IMG/VR virus record: IMGVR_UViG_3300020204_000335
Coordinates: 1 to 25,831 of that record
Source: a virus
DNA length: 25,831 bases
Reading direction: 5' to 3' (one strand)
The position numbers and the translations under genes were made by a program. Shown here in pieces: positions 1 through 6,869 of this stretch. The notes under the pieces are model-generated. The model had not been told where the DNA came from. It searched no databases and saw nothing but the letters and a program-made list of their open reading frames with translations. The stretch's first letter is position 1. Every line of letters starts with the position of its first letter.

Positions 1-199
1 AAAGACCATCTACAATTCCATAAAAGTCTCTACCATTTTCCCTATCTCCAATATACTGAAGTTGTCCACCACTATATTTGGCAATAGCAATCTCTTGAAC
101 TTCTGCTCTTAAAGGTCTTGTTTGATTTCTTTTAAGACCATCAGTTGATTTAACAACGCCAAAAATAGAAGGAAAATCAAATAAATTAGAATTAATCAT
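1..199 (-). CDS. Unrecognised protein, N-terminal 66 residues only
   Basis: An open frame starts with ATG at 199 and runs off the left window edge, so only the N-terminal 66 residues are visible. Its ATG overlaps the stop of the clamp-loader gene gp44 as ATGA, which suggests translational coupling and a real gene. The protein begins MINSNLFDFPSIFGVV and later has a charged stretch, QTRPLRAEVQEIAIAKYSGG. In T4 the gene after 44 is 62, the small clamp-loader subunit, but I see no resemblance to the T4 gp62 N terminus. I therefore leave it unnamed. No transmembrane segment or signal peptide is evident in the visible part. That a gene is here is fairly secure; its function is unknown. Confidence 0.6.
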   Translation of the reverse strand, partial: MINSNLFDFPSIFGVVKSTDGLKRNQTRPLRAEVQEIAIAKYSGGQLQYIGDRENGRDFYGIVDGL

Positions 200-1140
200 T
201 TGAACTTACATTCAACCATGATTTCAGTCAGTGCTGCCAAAAGATTGATCTCTTGATCTGCCACAAAAGCACCTTGATATTGATACTTAGCAACAATGAG
301 AACAGCAGCAGCAATGCTGGGACCTTCCAAATGCTCATAGAGAGCATCATAAACCCTACGCAAGATGATGCCAGCATCATTGTCCAAGTTAGAAACAACC
401 CACTTTCTAACCTCAGCAAATTTCTTTTCTTTGAGACTTTTAATGAGATCATTTACAGCAACATCAGAGAACGTAGCAAGAATACCAGAATCAATTTCAC
501 CACCAACAGAGTATCTTTGACACTCATTTAATACCCTTCGCCAATCTGGAAAGTGTTTATTAATTATTTCAACAAGGACTTTTTGATCATACTTAATACT
601 TTCATGATCCAAGATTTGTTGAATTCTTTTAAAGAAACTTCCTGCAAGTTTTGCCTTTTCTTTTCCTTTGATTGAGAAGTCAACAACTGCACATCTGGAA
701 TGGAGAGGTTCAATGATTTTGTTTTTGTAGTTACAGGTAAAGATAAACCTGCAGTTCTTATAGAATGTCTCAATGTTAGCCCTAAGAAGGAGTTGTACAT
801 CTGAGGTTGTGTTGTCAGCCTCATCAATAATGATGACCTTGTGGTTTGCAGTTGAAGAAAGTGAGACGGTCGAAGCAAAGTTCTTTGCTTGGTTCCGTAC
901 CGTGTCCAGAAATCTTCCCTCGTCAGATCCATTGATGACATAAAAATCTGCTCCTAGTTCATTACACAATGCTTTTGCTACAGTTGTTTTTCCACATCCT
1001 GCAGGACCAGCAAGAAGAAGATTAGGCACTTCTCCTTTCTCTACAAAATCTTTAAATGTTTTTTTGATACCATCAGGTAGAATACAATCTTCAATTGTTT
1101 TTGGGCGATACTTTTCTACCCAAAGAAACTGTTCTTTCAT
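196..1140 (-). CDS. 44: Sliding clamp loader large subunit gp44
   Basis: This is the AAA+ ATPase that opens the gp45 clamp and loads it at primer-template junctions. The 314 residues are close to the 319 of T4 gp44. The N terminus FLWVEKYRPKTIED is the usual clamp-loader opening. A Walker A motif GPAGCGKT lies at residues 45-52, Walker B IIIDEAD at 102-108, and the clamp-loader SRC motif (arginine finger) at 147-149. The C-terminal third is helical, as in the collar domain. The gene starts 3 bases after the stop of the preceding 170-residue gene and overlaps the next gene by ATGA. Clamp (gp45) and loader are separated here by two small genes, whereas T4 has 45 directly before 44. Confidence 0.97.
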   Translation of the reverse strand: MKEQFLWVEKYRPKTIEDCILPDGIKKTFKDFVEKGEVPNLLLAGPAGCGKTTVAKALCNELGADFYVINGSDEGRFLDTVRNQAKNFASTVSLSSTANHKVIIIDEADNTTSDVQLLLRANIETFYKNCRFIFTCNYKNKIIEPLHSRCAVVDFSIKGKEKAKLAGSFFKRIQQILDHESIKYDQKVLVEIINKHFPDWRRVLNECQRYSVGGEIDSGILATFSDVAVNDLIKSLKEKKFAEVRKWVVSNLDNDAGIILRRVYDALYEHLEGPSIAAAVLIVAKYQYQGAFVADQEINLLAALTEIMVECKFK

Positions 1141-1143
1141 AAG

Positions 1144-1656
1144 TTAAATCCATTCAGGTTTTCGTTCTGGCATACGAAGATAATTAGATGCAACCCAAGA
1201 TTTGGATGCAATGTACATCTTGTAAGCAGTAAAAGTGTCAATGCTTTGGTCAAGTTTATACTCATCTGGCATAGCACGAACAAAGGGAGTCACATCATTT
1301 ATGTTTCCTTTGGGAAATATTGAATGTGCATGGACAAGAGTTTCATTACAAGAATGAATCTTGTTATATCTCAAAGTATATTCAGAGGATAAATTCAACC
1401 CCCATTTGATCAACCAATAGGCATTATGGATACTTTCCATTGCCCATTGGGTACAGGGATGATTACGAAATGCACCCTTTTCAGTTCTGTAGGGAGTTCC
1501 ATCAGACTTAGGTAGAGTGCCATAGTCATGACCCCATTTTTGAGATGCCACAATGGAAAGCATTTGGCAACACTCAAGAGGCATTTTGACAATATGTTTA
1601 TCTGGAAGACATGTAGCACTTTCAATAGGTAAAGGAGACGTCACAAAAATATTCAT
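1144..1656 (-). CDS. Unrecognised 170-residue protein in the clamp operon
   Basis: This protein has no function I can name. It begins MNIFVTSPLPIESATCLPDKHIVKMPLECC. The DKHIVKM motif at residues 19-25 followed by an LECCQML segment matches a pattern I associate with uncharacterised proteins of large phages and other large DNA viruses. Such proteins are sometimes labelled as pyrimidine-dimer glycosylases, but I do not see T4 endonuclease V sequence in it. It is rich in Trp, His and Cys (for example HPCTQWAMESIHNAYWLIKWG), which looks more like an enzyme than a structural protein. The ATG at 1656 lies 2 bases beyond the stop of the 48-residue gene, and gp44 follows after 3 bases. The tight placement between clamp and loader suggests a DNA-metabolism role, by context only. 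Confidence 0.85.
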   Translation of the reverse strand: MNIFVTSPLPIESATCLPDKHIVKMPLECCQMLSIVASQKWGHDYGTLPKSDGTPYRTEKGAFRNHPCTQWAMESIHNAYWLIKWGLNLSSEYTLRYNKIHSCNETLVHAHSIFPKGNINDVTPFVRAMPDEYKLDQSIDTFTAYKMYIASKSWVASNYLRMPERKPEWI

Positions 1657-1658
1657 AA

Positions 1659-1805
1659 TTAAGCAGGTTGAGGACCTCCAACGATTATAGCAGAAGGGAT
1701 TTGTGCCTGAGCAATTTTAACTGCATGGCATTGATTATCTGCATCTACAATGATTTCTAGATATCTACTATCTTTGGGAAGTTTATATCTAACTTTGTAT
1801 TTCAT
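1659..1805 (-). CDS. Small unrecognised protein, 48 residues
   Basis: The frame runs from ATG at 1805 to TAA at 1661-1659. The ATG overlaps the gp45 stop as ATGA, and the stop lies 2 bases before the next ATG at 1656, so it fills the interval exactly. The translation begins MKYKVRYKLPKDSRYLEIIV and continues with DADNQCHAVKIAQAQIPSA, ending in a Gly/Pro-rich tail. The pattern of a charged beta-hairpin, then a helix containing AVKIAQAQ, is that of a small folded domain. It is not visible in ORF lists that use a 60-codon cutoff. Function unknown. Spacing and amino-acid composition are the evidence that it is coding. Confidence 0.7.
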   Translation of the reverse strand: MKYKVRYKLPKDSRYLEIIVDADNQCHAVKIAQAQIPSAIIVGGPQPA

Positions 1806-2467
1806 CCAAATGTTGAATCAGGTTCAAGAGCAATAAAGTAAGTCAAATTATACTTGGAGTTCACAAACTTAGATGATTGCCTTTGTGAAACAATTACATC
1901 ATAAGATCCTGGAATAATTTTAATGTTCTCAACTTTGAAGTTAAAAACAAACTCAGCATCAGTTTCTCCAACCACAATAGAATACTCATTAGAAGTATCA
2001 TTGTTCTTGTCTCTGACCACAAGACGAATTACTCCTGCTTCACCAACTGCAGAAAGATCTGGAAGTTTATAAACAGCAGATGCTTTGATTAGTTTATCCA
2101 GTTGTGAATGTTCCAGTTGAAAGCAAACATCTTCTGAGGGAAGATTTACTTCTTTATCTGGAGGAGTGAAAATAACTTCTGGGTCTGCATAGAAATATTT
2201 TACTTTACGCTTGCCTTCCTTAATTGTAATATACTTTTCATCAGCAAAGTCCAGATCTGGATCTTGATGAAGAGTAAGTCCATTCAAAAATTCATTGAGA
2301 TCATAGATTGCCACATCTTTTGGGAAATCTTCATCTACATTTGCCTCAGCATAAATGTTCTTGAGGATGTTCATAGTCCTAATCTTAGAACCTTTCTTAA
2401 TCAGAATAGACTGATTAATGGATGAGAAGTTCTTCAGAATAGTGATAGTATTATCAGTAAGTTTCAT
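1802..2467 (-). CDS. 45: Sliding clamp (DNA polymerase processivity factor) gp45
   Basis: Gp45 is the trimeric ring that tethers the phage DNA polymerase to DNA. In T4 it also activates late transcription together with gp55 and gp33. The chosen ATG at 2467 gives 221 residues starting MKLTDNTITILKNFSSIN, which aligns with the T4 start MKLSKDTTALLKNFATIN. A GTG at 2488 would add seven residues and overlap the previous stop as GTGA, so it is an alternative. Other conserved pieces are DVAIYDLNEFLNGL near residue 60 and the C terminus FIALEPDSTFG, matching VVALEADST in T4. No clear Shine-Dalgarno precedes either start. The gene sits downstream of the DUF3310-like gene. Confidence 0.96.
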   Translation of the reverse strand: MKLTDNTITILKNFSSINQSILIKKGSKIRTMNILKNIYAEANVDEDFPKDVAIYDLNEFLNGLTLHQDPDLDFADEKYITIKEGKRKVKYFYADPEVIFTPPDKEVNLPSEDVCFQLEHSQLDKLIKASAVYKLPDLSAVGEAGVIRLVVRDKNNDTSNEYSIVVGETDAEFVFNFKVENIKIIPGSYDVIVSQRQSSKFVNSKYNLTYFIALEPDSTFG

Positions 2468-2484
2468 AGTTTGAGGTTTTAGTT

Positions 2485-2826
2485 TCACTTGTTTTCAATG
2501 AGATTGAGGTGATTAATTAAAAGAATAGTATAATGCAAAACCTTGAAAAGATCTGCACGAGGAGTCCCTTTAGTATCATACCTATCAATATACTTGGTTA
2601 CATTTCCAGCACAGAATCCTTCTCTACGATTGTGCTTGATTTTGTCTAGAGTCTGCTCTGTTCCACCACCAGTCCTATCCACATAATGTTGACTGTAGGT
2701 ACTAGCAATATACTGCTCTAGTTGTTTTAAAATTTTATCTTCGTTATATTTCCAAAAATGATTTGATTCAGGCATAGAGGGAGTGCTAATGGTAATCTCA
2801 TTCAAACTGTAAGGATACTCATCCAT
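2485..2826 (-). CDS. DUF3310-like protein
   Basis: This 113-residue protein has a C-terminal segment, GFCAGNVTKYIDRY at 70-83 followed by a Leu-rich helix LFKVLHYTILLINHL, that fits the DUF3310 pattern (FxxGNxxKYxxR, then a helix with a leucine repeat). DUF3310 is common in phage replication regions and its biochemical role is unsettled. The N-terminal 45 residues are acidic and less typical. The ATG at 2826 is preceded by a 45-base gap after gp46. The stop lies 18 bases before the preferred gp45 ATG and overlaps an alternative GTG. Its position suggests it is produced with the replication and recombination proteins. Family assignment is from motif memory and is moderately sure. Confidence 0.8.
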   Translation of the reverse strand: MDEYPYSLNEITISTPSMPESNHFWKYNEDKILKQLEQYIASTYSQHYVDRTGGGTEQTLDKIKHNRREGFCAGNVTKYIDRYDTKGTPRADLFKVLHYTILLINHLNLIENK

Positions 2827-2871
2827 AACAAAATAATAAATTAGTCAACCAATATGTTATCACCAAAAGGG

Positions 2872-4590
2872 TCAAGAGTCAACCATGACACTAAAACCCT
2901 TTTGTTTTTCAAACCTAATAGTGGATTCAAACTTGTCCAATAACTCATCAGTTTTATGAGAGATTACAAAGACATTAGAATCTTTAATTACAAATTTAAT
3001 AATCTTAGTAAAGTATTCAGTTCCAAAGTCATCTAAAGAACTGTCAAATACTTCATCCAAAATTAATAGATTTGTATTAATTGAGTTTTTAAGTTTTGCT
3101 ATTTCTCGCCAAGTAAATAAGATGGAAAGATCTATTCTCATCTTTTCCCCTTCGCTGAAAGAAGAGTATGAGAAATCTTCATAAATTGGGTTTAAAGATT
3201 TCTCATTAAATTCTTCATCTAAAGTAAAGTTGACAGAAAAATCCATCAACTCCAAAAACTTATTTAAATTGTAGTTAATTGCAGGAAGATACTTTTTAAT
3301 TATTTTAGTTTTAGCCCCATCATCTTTTAATAGTAGATGAATGAACTCATGATTTAAAAGTTCTTCTTTCCTGGTTGAAATTTCTGTTATTAACTTGTCT
3401 AAACTCTTTTTTAATTGTGCTAACTTTTCATGCTCAGTATCAGTGTTTTTGTTTCTTGTGACAAGTTTTTGAATTTCTTGTTGTAGATCTCTGTGCTGTT
3501 TTTCAAGCTCAGAAACTTTAACATGGTTTTGATTGAGTTCATTATTGAGTTTAGTAATCTCCTTCGAAATTTCTAGAAATTTAAGTTCATTTTGTTGTTC
3601 TTCTTGAATTGTAGATTCAAGTTCATCACATGCAGACTTAATTTCAGATTGCTTACTTTCAATGTCTGCTATCTTATTTAATCTAAATTCATCTTCAATG
3701 GATTGTGTACAAGTAGGGCAAACCCTATTATCCTCAAAAAACCTTTTATCTTCTACAAAGTTTGATACTTTTTGATTAAGTTTAATTTTCAACTCTTCTA
3801 ATTTTTTTAACTTAGCAGAAGATGTAGATGAGGATTTAATTTTGTTTTCAAGTTTACCAATAAGAGATACTAATTTTTTATTACTTATATTTAAATTTTC
3901 CTTATCTTTTTCAATGGAAACTTGTTTGTCCTGTTTAACCTTTACATCTTCCTGGTTTCTTTTCTCCAACTCATTGATAAAACTTTCTTGTGTTTCAATT
4001 TTATCCGAGCAGTTTTCTTTTTTATATTGAAGTTCCTTAATTTGATCCTTGAGTTCTTTAATTTTAGTCTTTGCAACATCATTCATGGAAGAGAACACTT
4101 TAATGTCCAAAAGATCTTCTACTACTTCCCTCCTATGCTGTGTGGATAACTGCATAAAAGGAATAAAATTAGATGATCCTAGAACTACAATCTGAGTAAA
4201 AGACTTGTAGTTCATCTTCAGAATAGTTTGCTCCAACCACTTCTGCTGATCATTTGCAGAAGCAAGTTGATTTTCTTCTTGACCATTCTTATAAATTTTA
4301 AAAATGTTTGGTTTGATTCCTCGCTCAAGTTTCCAAACATTTTCTCCCAACTCAAACTCAACTTCAACTAGGCAATCTTTTTCATTGACTGTATTGACCA
4401 GTTGTGTTTTACTAATCTTTCTGAAAGGTTTATTAAATAACGCAAAAGTAAGAGCATCCAAAAAGGTGCTCTTACCTGCGCCATTCCTACCAATAATCAG
4501 AGTTGAATTGTGGTTAGTAAAATTTATCTCTGTCCAATAATTCCCAGAACTCAAAAAATTTCTATATTTTATTTTTAGGAATTTTAACAT
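2872..4590 (-). CDS. 46: Recombination endonuclease subunit gp46 (Rad50/SbcC-like)
   Basis: Gp46 is the SMC-type ATPase that works with nuclease gp47 to resect DNA ends for recombination-dependent replication and host DNA breakdown. The 572 residues show Walker A GRNGAGKS at 34-41, two long charged coiled-coil arms at about 165-280 and 300-415, and a Rad50-type zinc-hook CPTC at 291-294 between them. The ABC signature SEGEKMR is at 479-485 and Walker B LLILDE at 508-513. The domain order is exactly that of Rad50/SbcC. Its first 29 bases overlap the end of the DUF3110-like gene, so translation is probably coupled. Length is close to the 560 residues of T4 gp46. Confidence 0.96.
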   Translation of the reverse strand: MLKFLKIKYRNFLSSGNYWTEINFTNHNSTLIIGRNGAGKSTFLDALTFALFNKPFRKISKTQLVNTVNEKDCLVEVEFELGENVWKLERGIKPNIFKIYKNGQEENQLASANDQQKWLEQTILKMNYKSFTQIVVLGSSNFIPFMQLSTQHRREVVEDLLDIKVFSSMNDVAKTKIKELKDQIKELQYKKENCSDKIETQESFINELEKRNQEDVKVKQDKQVSIEKDKENLNISNKKLVSLIGKLENKIKSSSTSSAKLKKLEELKIKLNQKVSNFVEDKRFFEDNRVCPTCTQSIEDEFRLNKIADIESKQSEIKSACDELESTIQEEQQNELKFLEISKEITKLNNELNQNHVKVSELEKQHRDLQQEIQKLVTRNKNTDTEHEKLAQLKKSLDKLITEISTRKEELLNHEFIHLLLKDDGAKTKIIKKYLPAINYNLNKFLELMDFSVNFTLDEEFNEKSLNPIYEDFSYSSFSEGEKMRIDLSILFTWREIAKLKNSINTNLLILDEVFDSSLDDFGTEYFTKIIKFVIKDSNVFVISHKTDELLDKFESTIRFEKQKGFSVMVDS

Positions 4591-4843
4591 ACTCAGGAGG
4601 AACTACAATGTCATTAGGGGTAATTATTGCATACTGACAGTTTAACTGATCACATGCCATTATGGCAACCTCTGGATCTACTTCAGTAACTTCCATTCCA
4701 TCATATCCAAGATCTTCCAACATTCCCAAGTACCTATCAGCATCATCTTCTTCTTCAAAGATAAAAAGAACGCTGTCACCATATTCATTGGCAACTGCAT
4801 ATGCTCCTTCGTTGTCTTGGTCTGCAGAAGTTAATATAAACAT
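4562..4843 (-). CDS. DUF3110-like protein between genes 47 and 46
   Basis: This is a 93-residue acidic protein. The opening MFILTSADQDNEGAYAV, the VLFIFEEEDDADRYLGMLED segment at about 25-44 and the ending VVPPEYVKIPKNKI fit the DUF3110 family as I remember it (DNEGIH...FEDEDDATRYALxL...PP). DUF3110 is a small family mostly found in cyanobacteria, so this is a hint of a cyanobacterial host and of gene acquisition. The ATG at 4843 shares a base with the gp47 stop (TAATG), and the 3' end overlaps gp46 by 29 bases. It is therefore locked between the two subunits of one nuclease complex. A role in modulating gp46/47 is possible but is inference from position. Confidence 0.85.
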   Translation of the reverse strand: MFILTSADQDNEGAYAVANEYGDSVLFIFEEEDDADRYLGMLEDLGYDGMEVTEVDPEVAIMACDQLNCQYAIITPNDIVVPPEYVKIPKNKI

Positions 4844-5874
4844 TATATTAATTGAAAAGATTCTTGATAGATGGTATTGAGAAGGTCTTTAATTCTATTT
4901 TTATTTAACTCAATTTCAGATTCATCAACATACATTTTTAACAAGGATAATGTATCCTCATTTTCAACACACTCTGATGCATCAAATTGATCATTAATAG
5001 TCACTTGTTCAATGACTTTTAGATCCTGAACATTTGCTTCTACAAGAGAATTTAAAAACTTCTCATACTTAACTTGATCTTTTCGTTCCTTAACTATCAG
5101 TTTGACTATGCAGTTTTCATATTCAGATAAATCAACAGAAACATCATCAGTATACTGAATGACTTTAAACATTTGATATGGATTATCAATCTTAGTAATC
5201 TCTAGTGTTTCTGTATCAAAGATAGTAAATCCTCTAGTATCTCCATAATCATTCCAATACAGTTGATATGGATTACCTAGGTAGAAGATTTTCCCATCAT
5301 CATTTCTTGTGTGATAATGTCCAGAAAAAACCTTATCAAATTTATTGAAAATGGACTTATCTCGTCCATTATGTTGGATCTGCCCCTTATGGGCATAGAA
5401 CCCACTCAATTCAAGATGACCCATGGCAACCCTTGCATATGATGTTTGAATTGATTGTAGGGTCTCTGCCTCCCCATCTGGAGTGATCCATGGGATGAAT
5501 AAAACATCAAGTTCACCAACTTGAACATTAGTTGGTTTAGTGTACACGTTAATGTTCTTATAATTATTCACCAACAGCATTGGACTGTTAAGATCAGTTG
5601 TGTTCTTATAAAAGATATCGTGGTTGCCAAGAATTACATGAACCTTATATTTTTTCAAAGGTTCAAGAATAACCCTTCTAGTCCAATCAATACTCCAATA
5701 ATCAGTTGTCTTTCTATTGTCAAACATATCTCCCATATGAATGACAGTATCAACTTTATATTTTTTTAGAGTGGGAAAGAATACATTTTTATAAAACTTC
5801 TCAAAATAATCATGAAAGGTTTTATTTCCCTTCTTAAAATTGAAATGAGTATCAGTAATAATTGCTACTTTCAT
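4843..5874 (-). CDS. 47: Recombination endonuclease subunit gp47 (Mre11/SbcD-like)
   Basis: Gp47 is the metal-dependent nuclease subunit that pairs with the ATPase gp46. The 343 residues carry the calcineurin-like phosphoesterase motifs in order: DTH at 8-10, GDMFDNR at 48-54 (D49), GNHD at 83-86, GH at 152-153, and GHYH at 185-188. These residues coordinate the two metal ions in Mre11-type nucleases. The C-terminal part, after about 240, is variable and acidic, like the gp46-binding region. The length matches T4 gp47 (339). The ATG at 5874 overlaps the gp55 stop as ATGA. The end shares one base with the DUF3110-like start. Confidence 0.96.
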   Translation of the reverse strand: MKVAIITDTHFNFKKGNKTFHDYFEKFYKNVFFPTLKKYKVDTVIHMGDMFDNRKTTDYWSIDWTRRVILEPLKKYKVHVILGNHDIFYKNTTDLNSPMLLVNNYKNINVYTKPTNVQVGELDVLFIPWITPDGEAETLQSIQTSYARVAMGHLELSGFYAHKGQIQHNGRDKSIFNKFDKVFSGHYHTRNDDGKIFYLGNPYQLYWNDYGDTRGFTIFDTETLEITKIDNPYQMFKVIQYTDDVSVDLSEYENCIVKLIVKERKDQVKYEKFLNSLVEANVQDLKVIEQVTINDQFDASECVENEDTLSLLKMYVDESEIELNKNRIKDLLNTIYQESFQLI

Positions 5875-6359
5875 GTAGTAAATCTATAATTAATATTATC
5901 TTTAATGCCATTCATACCTGAGTATTCACCACCAAGATCTGATGTATCTGCAGAAAATACTTCATCAAATCCAGATCTTTCAATAATTTTACTCTTGATT
6001 TCAAGTTGTCTTTTTTCTTTTGCAATTCTTCTTAAGAACGCATAGTAAACAATCTGGGTAAAGTATGCAAATGGATTGGTTCTTTTTGTATCAAAATTAT
6101 CAATATATTGAATACAATTTTCAATTCCATCACAGATCATCTCTTCCTTGAACATGTAGTTCACGAAATTTGGTTTGTATGCTAAATGATTAGCGATGCG
6201 AAGAAAACAGTCACCAAGATAATTACTGACTCTGGGTTTAGATAAACCCCTTTCTTTGGCAATATCTACTTTTTGTTTATAATCTACCAGAGCAGCATAG
6301 AAATCTTTATTGTTTACATAGTGCTCTGACTTCTTTTTAGTCTTCTTCATTACCAACAT
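5871..6359 (-). CDS. 55: Late-transcription sigma factor gp55
   Basis: Gp55 is a minimal sigma factor that directs host RNA polymerase to the TATAAATA late promoters, several of which are present in this window. The 162 residues include a region-2-like core: FVNYMFKEEMICDGIENCIQ, then YIDNFDTKRTNPFAYFTQIV and YYAFLRRIAKEKRQ. This is the usual gp55 signature and the most conserved stretch of the family. The N terminus is Lys-rich. Two in-frame ATGs, at 6359 and 6350, are close together, and neither has a clear Shine-Dalgarno, so the start is uncertain by three residues. The gene overlaps gp47 by ATGA. Upstream lies the longest intergenic gap in the window, which would suit separate control. 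Confidence 0.93.
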   Translation of the reverse strand: MLVMKKTKKKSEHYVNNKDFYAALVDYKQKVDIAKERGLSKPRVSNYLGDCFLRIANHLAYKPNFVNYMFKEEMICDGIENCIQYIDNFDTKRTNPFAYFTQIVYYAFLRRIAKEKRQLEIKSKIIERSGFDEVFSADTSDLGGEYSGMNGIKDNINYRFTT

Positions 6360-6488
6360 TAGTTTATTTTATTTAATTATCAAGATAATTCAGTTTAACA
6401 TTTGTCTCTATAATTTGCAACACTTGACACATTATTCAAATGTCACTAGAATCACTCTGTTGGGTTTCAAGAAAAGGTACGGCTTGAG
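6360..6488. other. Intergenic region upstream of gp55
   Basis: This 129-base stretch separates the 126-residue gene from gp55 and is the largest gap in the window. I found no protein gene longer than 19 codons in it. It contains a consensus-like plus-strand promoter (6424-6452), a TGACA/TGTCA inverted repeat within that promoter (6425-6445), and a weak hairpin with TCAAG/CTTGA arms (6467-6487). No TATAAATA late promoter and no intrinsic terminator for the minus strand were found. The gp55 transcript may start here, but I could not place a convincing minus-strand promoter. Confidence 0.6.
6424..6452 (+). promoter_or_regulatory. Candidate sigma-70 promoter, antisense to all genes
   Basis: On the plus strand TTGACA (6424-6429) is followed by exactly 17 bases and then TAGAAT (6447-6452), one mismatch from the bacterial consensus. 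It points right, towards the 3' end of the 126-residue gene and then uvsW, both of which are encoded on the opposite strand. A 5-bp inverted repeat, TGACA/TGTCA, spans 6425-6445 and covers the -35 box and most of the spacer, where a repressor could bind. No plus-strand gene follows, so the product would be an untranslated or antisense RNA. A chance match in AT-rich DNA cannot be excluded. Confidence 0.4.
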
Positions 6489-6869
6489 TTAATTAGAGTT
6501 ATATATCTTCTCTAAGTATCTTCTGGCATCATCAACCTTAGAGATGAATCCCATCTTTCTAGTACTAAGTTCTATTCTAGAAGAACTGTTGAGGAACTTC
6601 TTATAGATTGAAATGATCATATTATCTTTAACTTCAGTCATAGTAATGACTTTATCCATTTTAATAAGATAAACTTCATCATCAGGAATAGACATCCAAG
6701 GTTTAACTTTATATCCCATAGTACCAGACTTTCTGGATACAATAGGTTCAATAATAACAGGATTGTCAAGAATCAAAACGATTTCTTCTTCTTCATGAGA
6801 AGGGCATACTACTGCAAAAACTTCTTCTCCTGATACTAGTTTGATTGCTGCATAAAATTCGTCTTCCAT
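6489..6869 (-). CDS. Small protein, possibly Sm-like fold, between uvsW and gp55
   Basis: This 126-residue protein has no name I can give with certainty. Its first half, AAIKLVSGEEVFAVVC then EEIVLILDNPVII, has the strand pattern of an Sm/Hfq-like barrel (a SGxEV turn followed by a long strand with a D-N-P turn). The second half has an amphipathic strand-helix region (YLIKMDKVITMTEVKDNMI) and a C-terminal helix. The ATG at 6869 shares a base with the stop of uvsW (TAATG). Small proteins of this kind occur next to uvsW and 55 in marine T4-like phages, as I recall. The Sm-like reading is inference from pattern. RNA binding or late-transcription control would be possible roles but is unproven. 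Confidence 0.8.
   Translation of the reverse strand: MEDEFYAAIKLVSGEEVFAVVCPSHEEEEIVLILDNPVIIEPIVSRKSGTMGYKVKPWMSIPDDEVYLIKMDKVITMTEVKDNMIISIYKKFLNSSSRIELSTRKMGFISKVDDARRYLEKIYNSN

Noticed and set aside
1144-1656. Naming the 170-residue protein a pyrimidine-dimer glycosylase (T4 endonuclease V)
   Set aside because: The T4 endonuclease V sequence pattern, including its N-terminal Thr nucleophile region, is not seen; the label would rest only on habit in related annotations.
3842-4149. Plus-strand open frames opposite gp46 coiled-coil sequence
   Set aside because: They are shadows of the Lys/Glu-rich coiled coil, giving Phe/Leu/Ser-rich translations without start signals or plausible protein character.
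6373-6432. 19-codon frame upstream of gp55 that might be a leader peptide
   Set aside because: Too short to judge, no ribosome site, and no overlap with gp55; it would also overlap the candidate plus-strand promoter.
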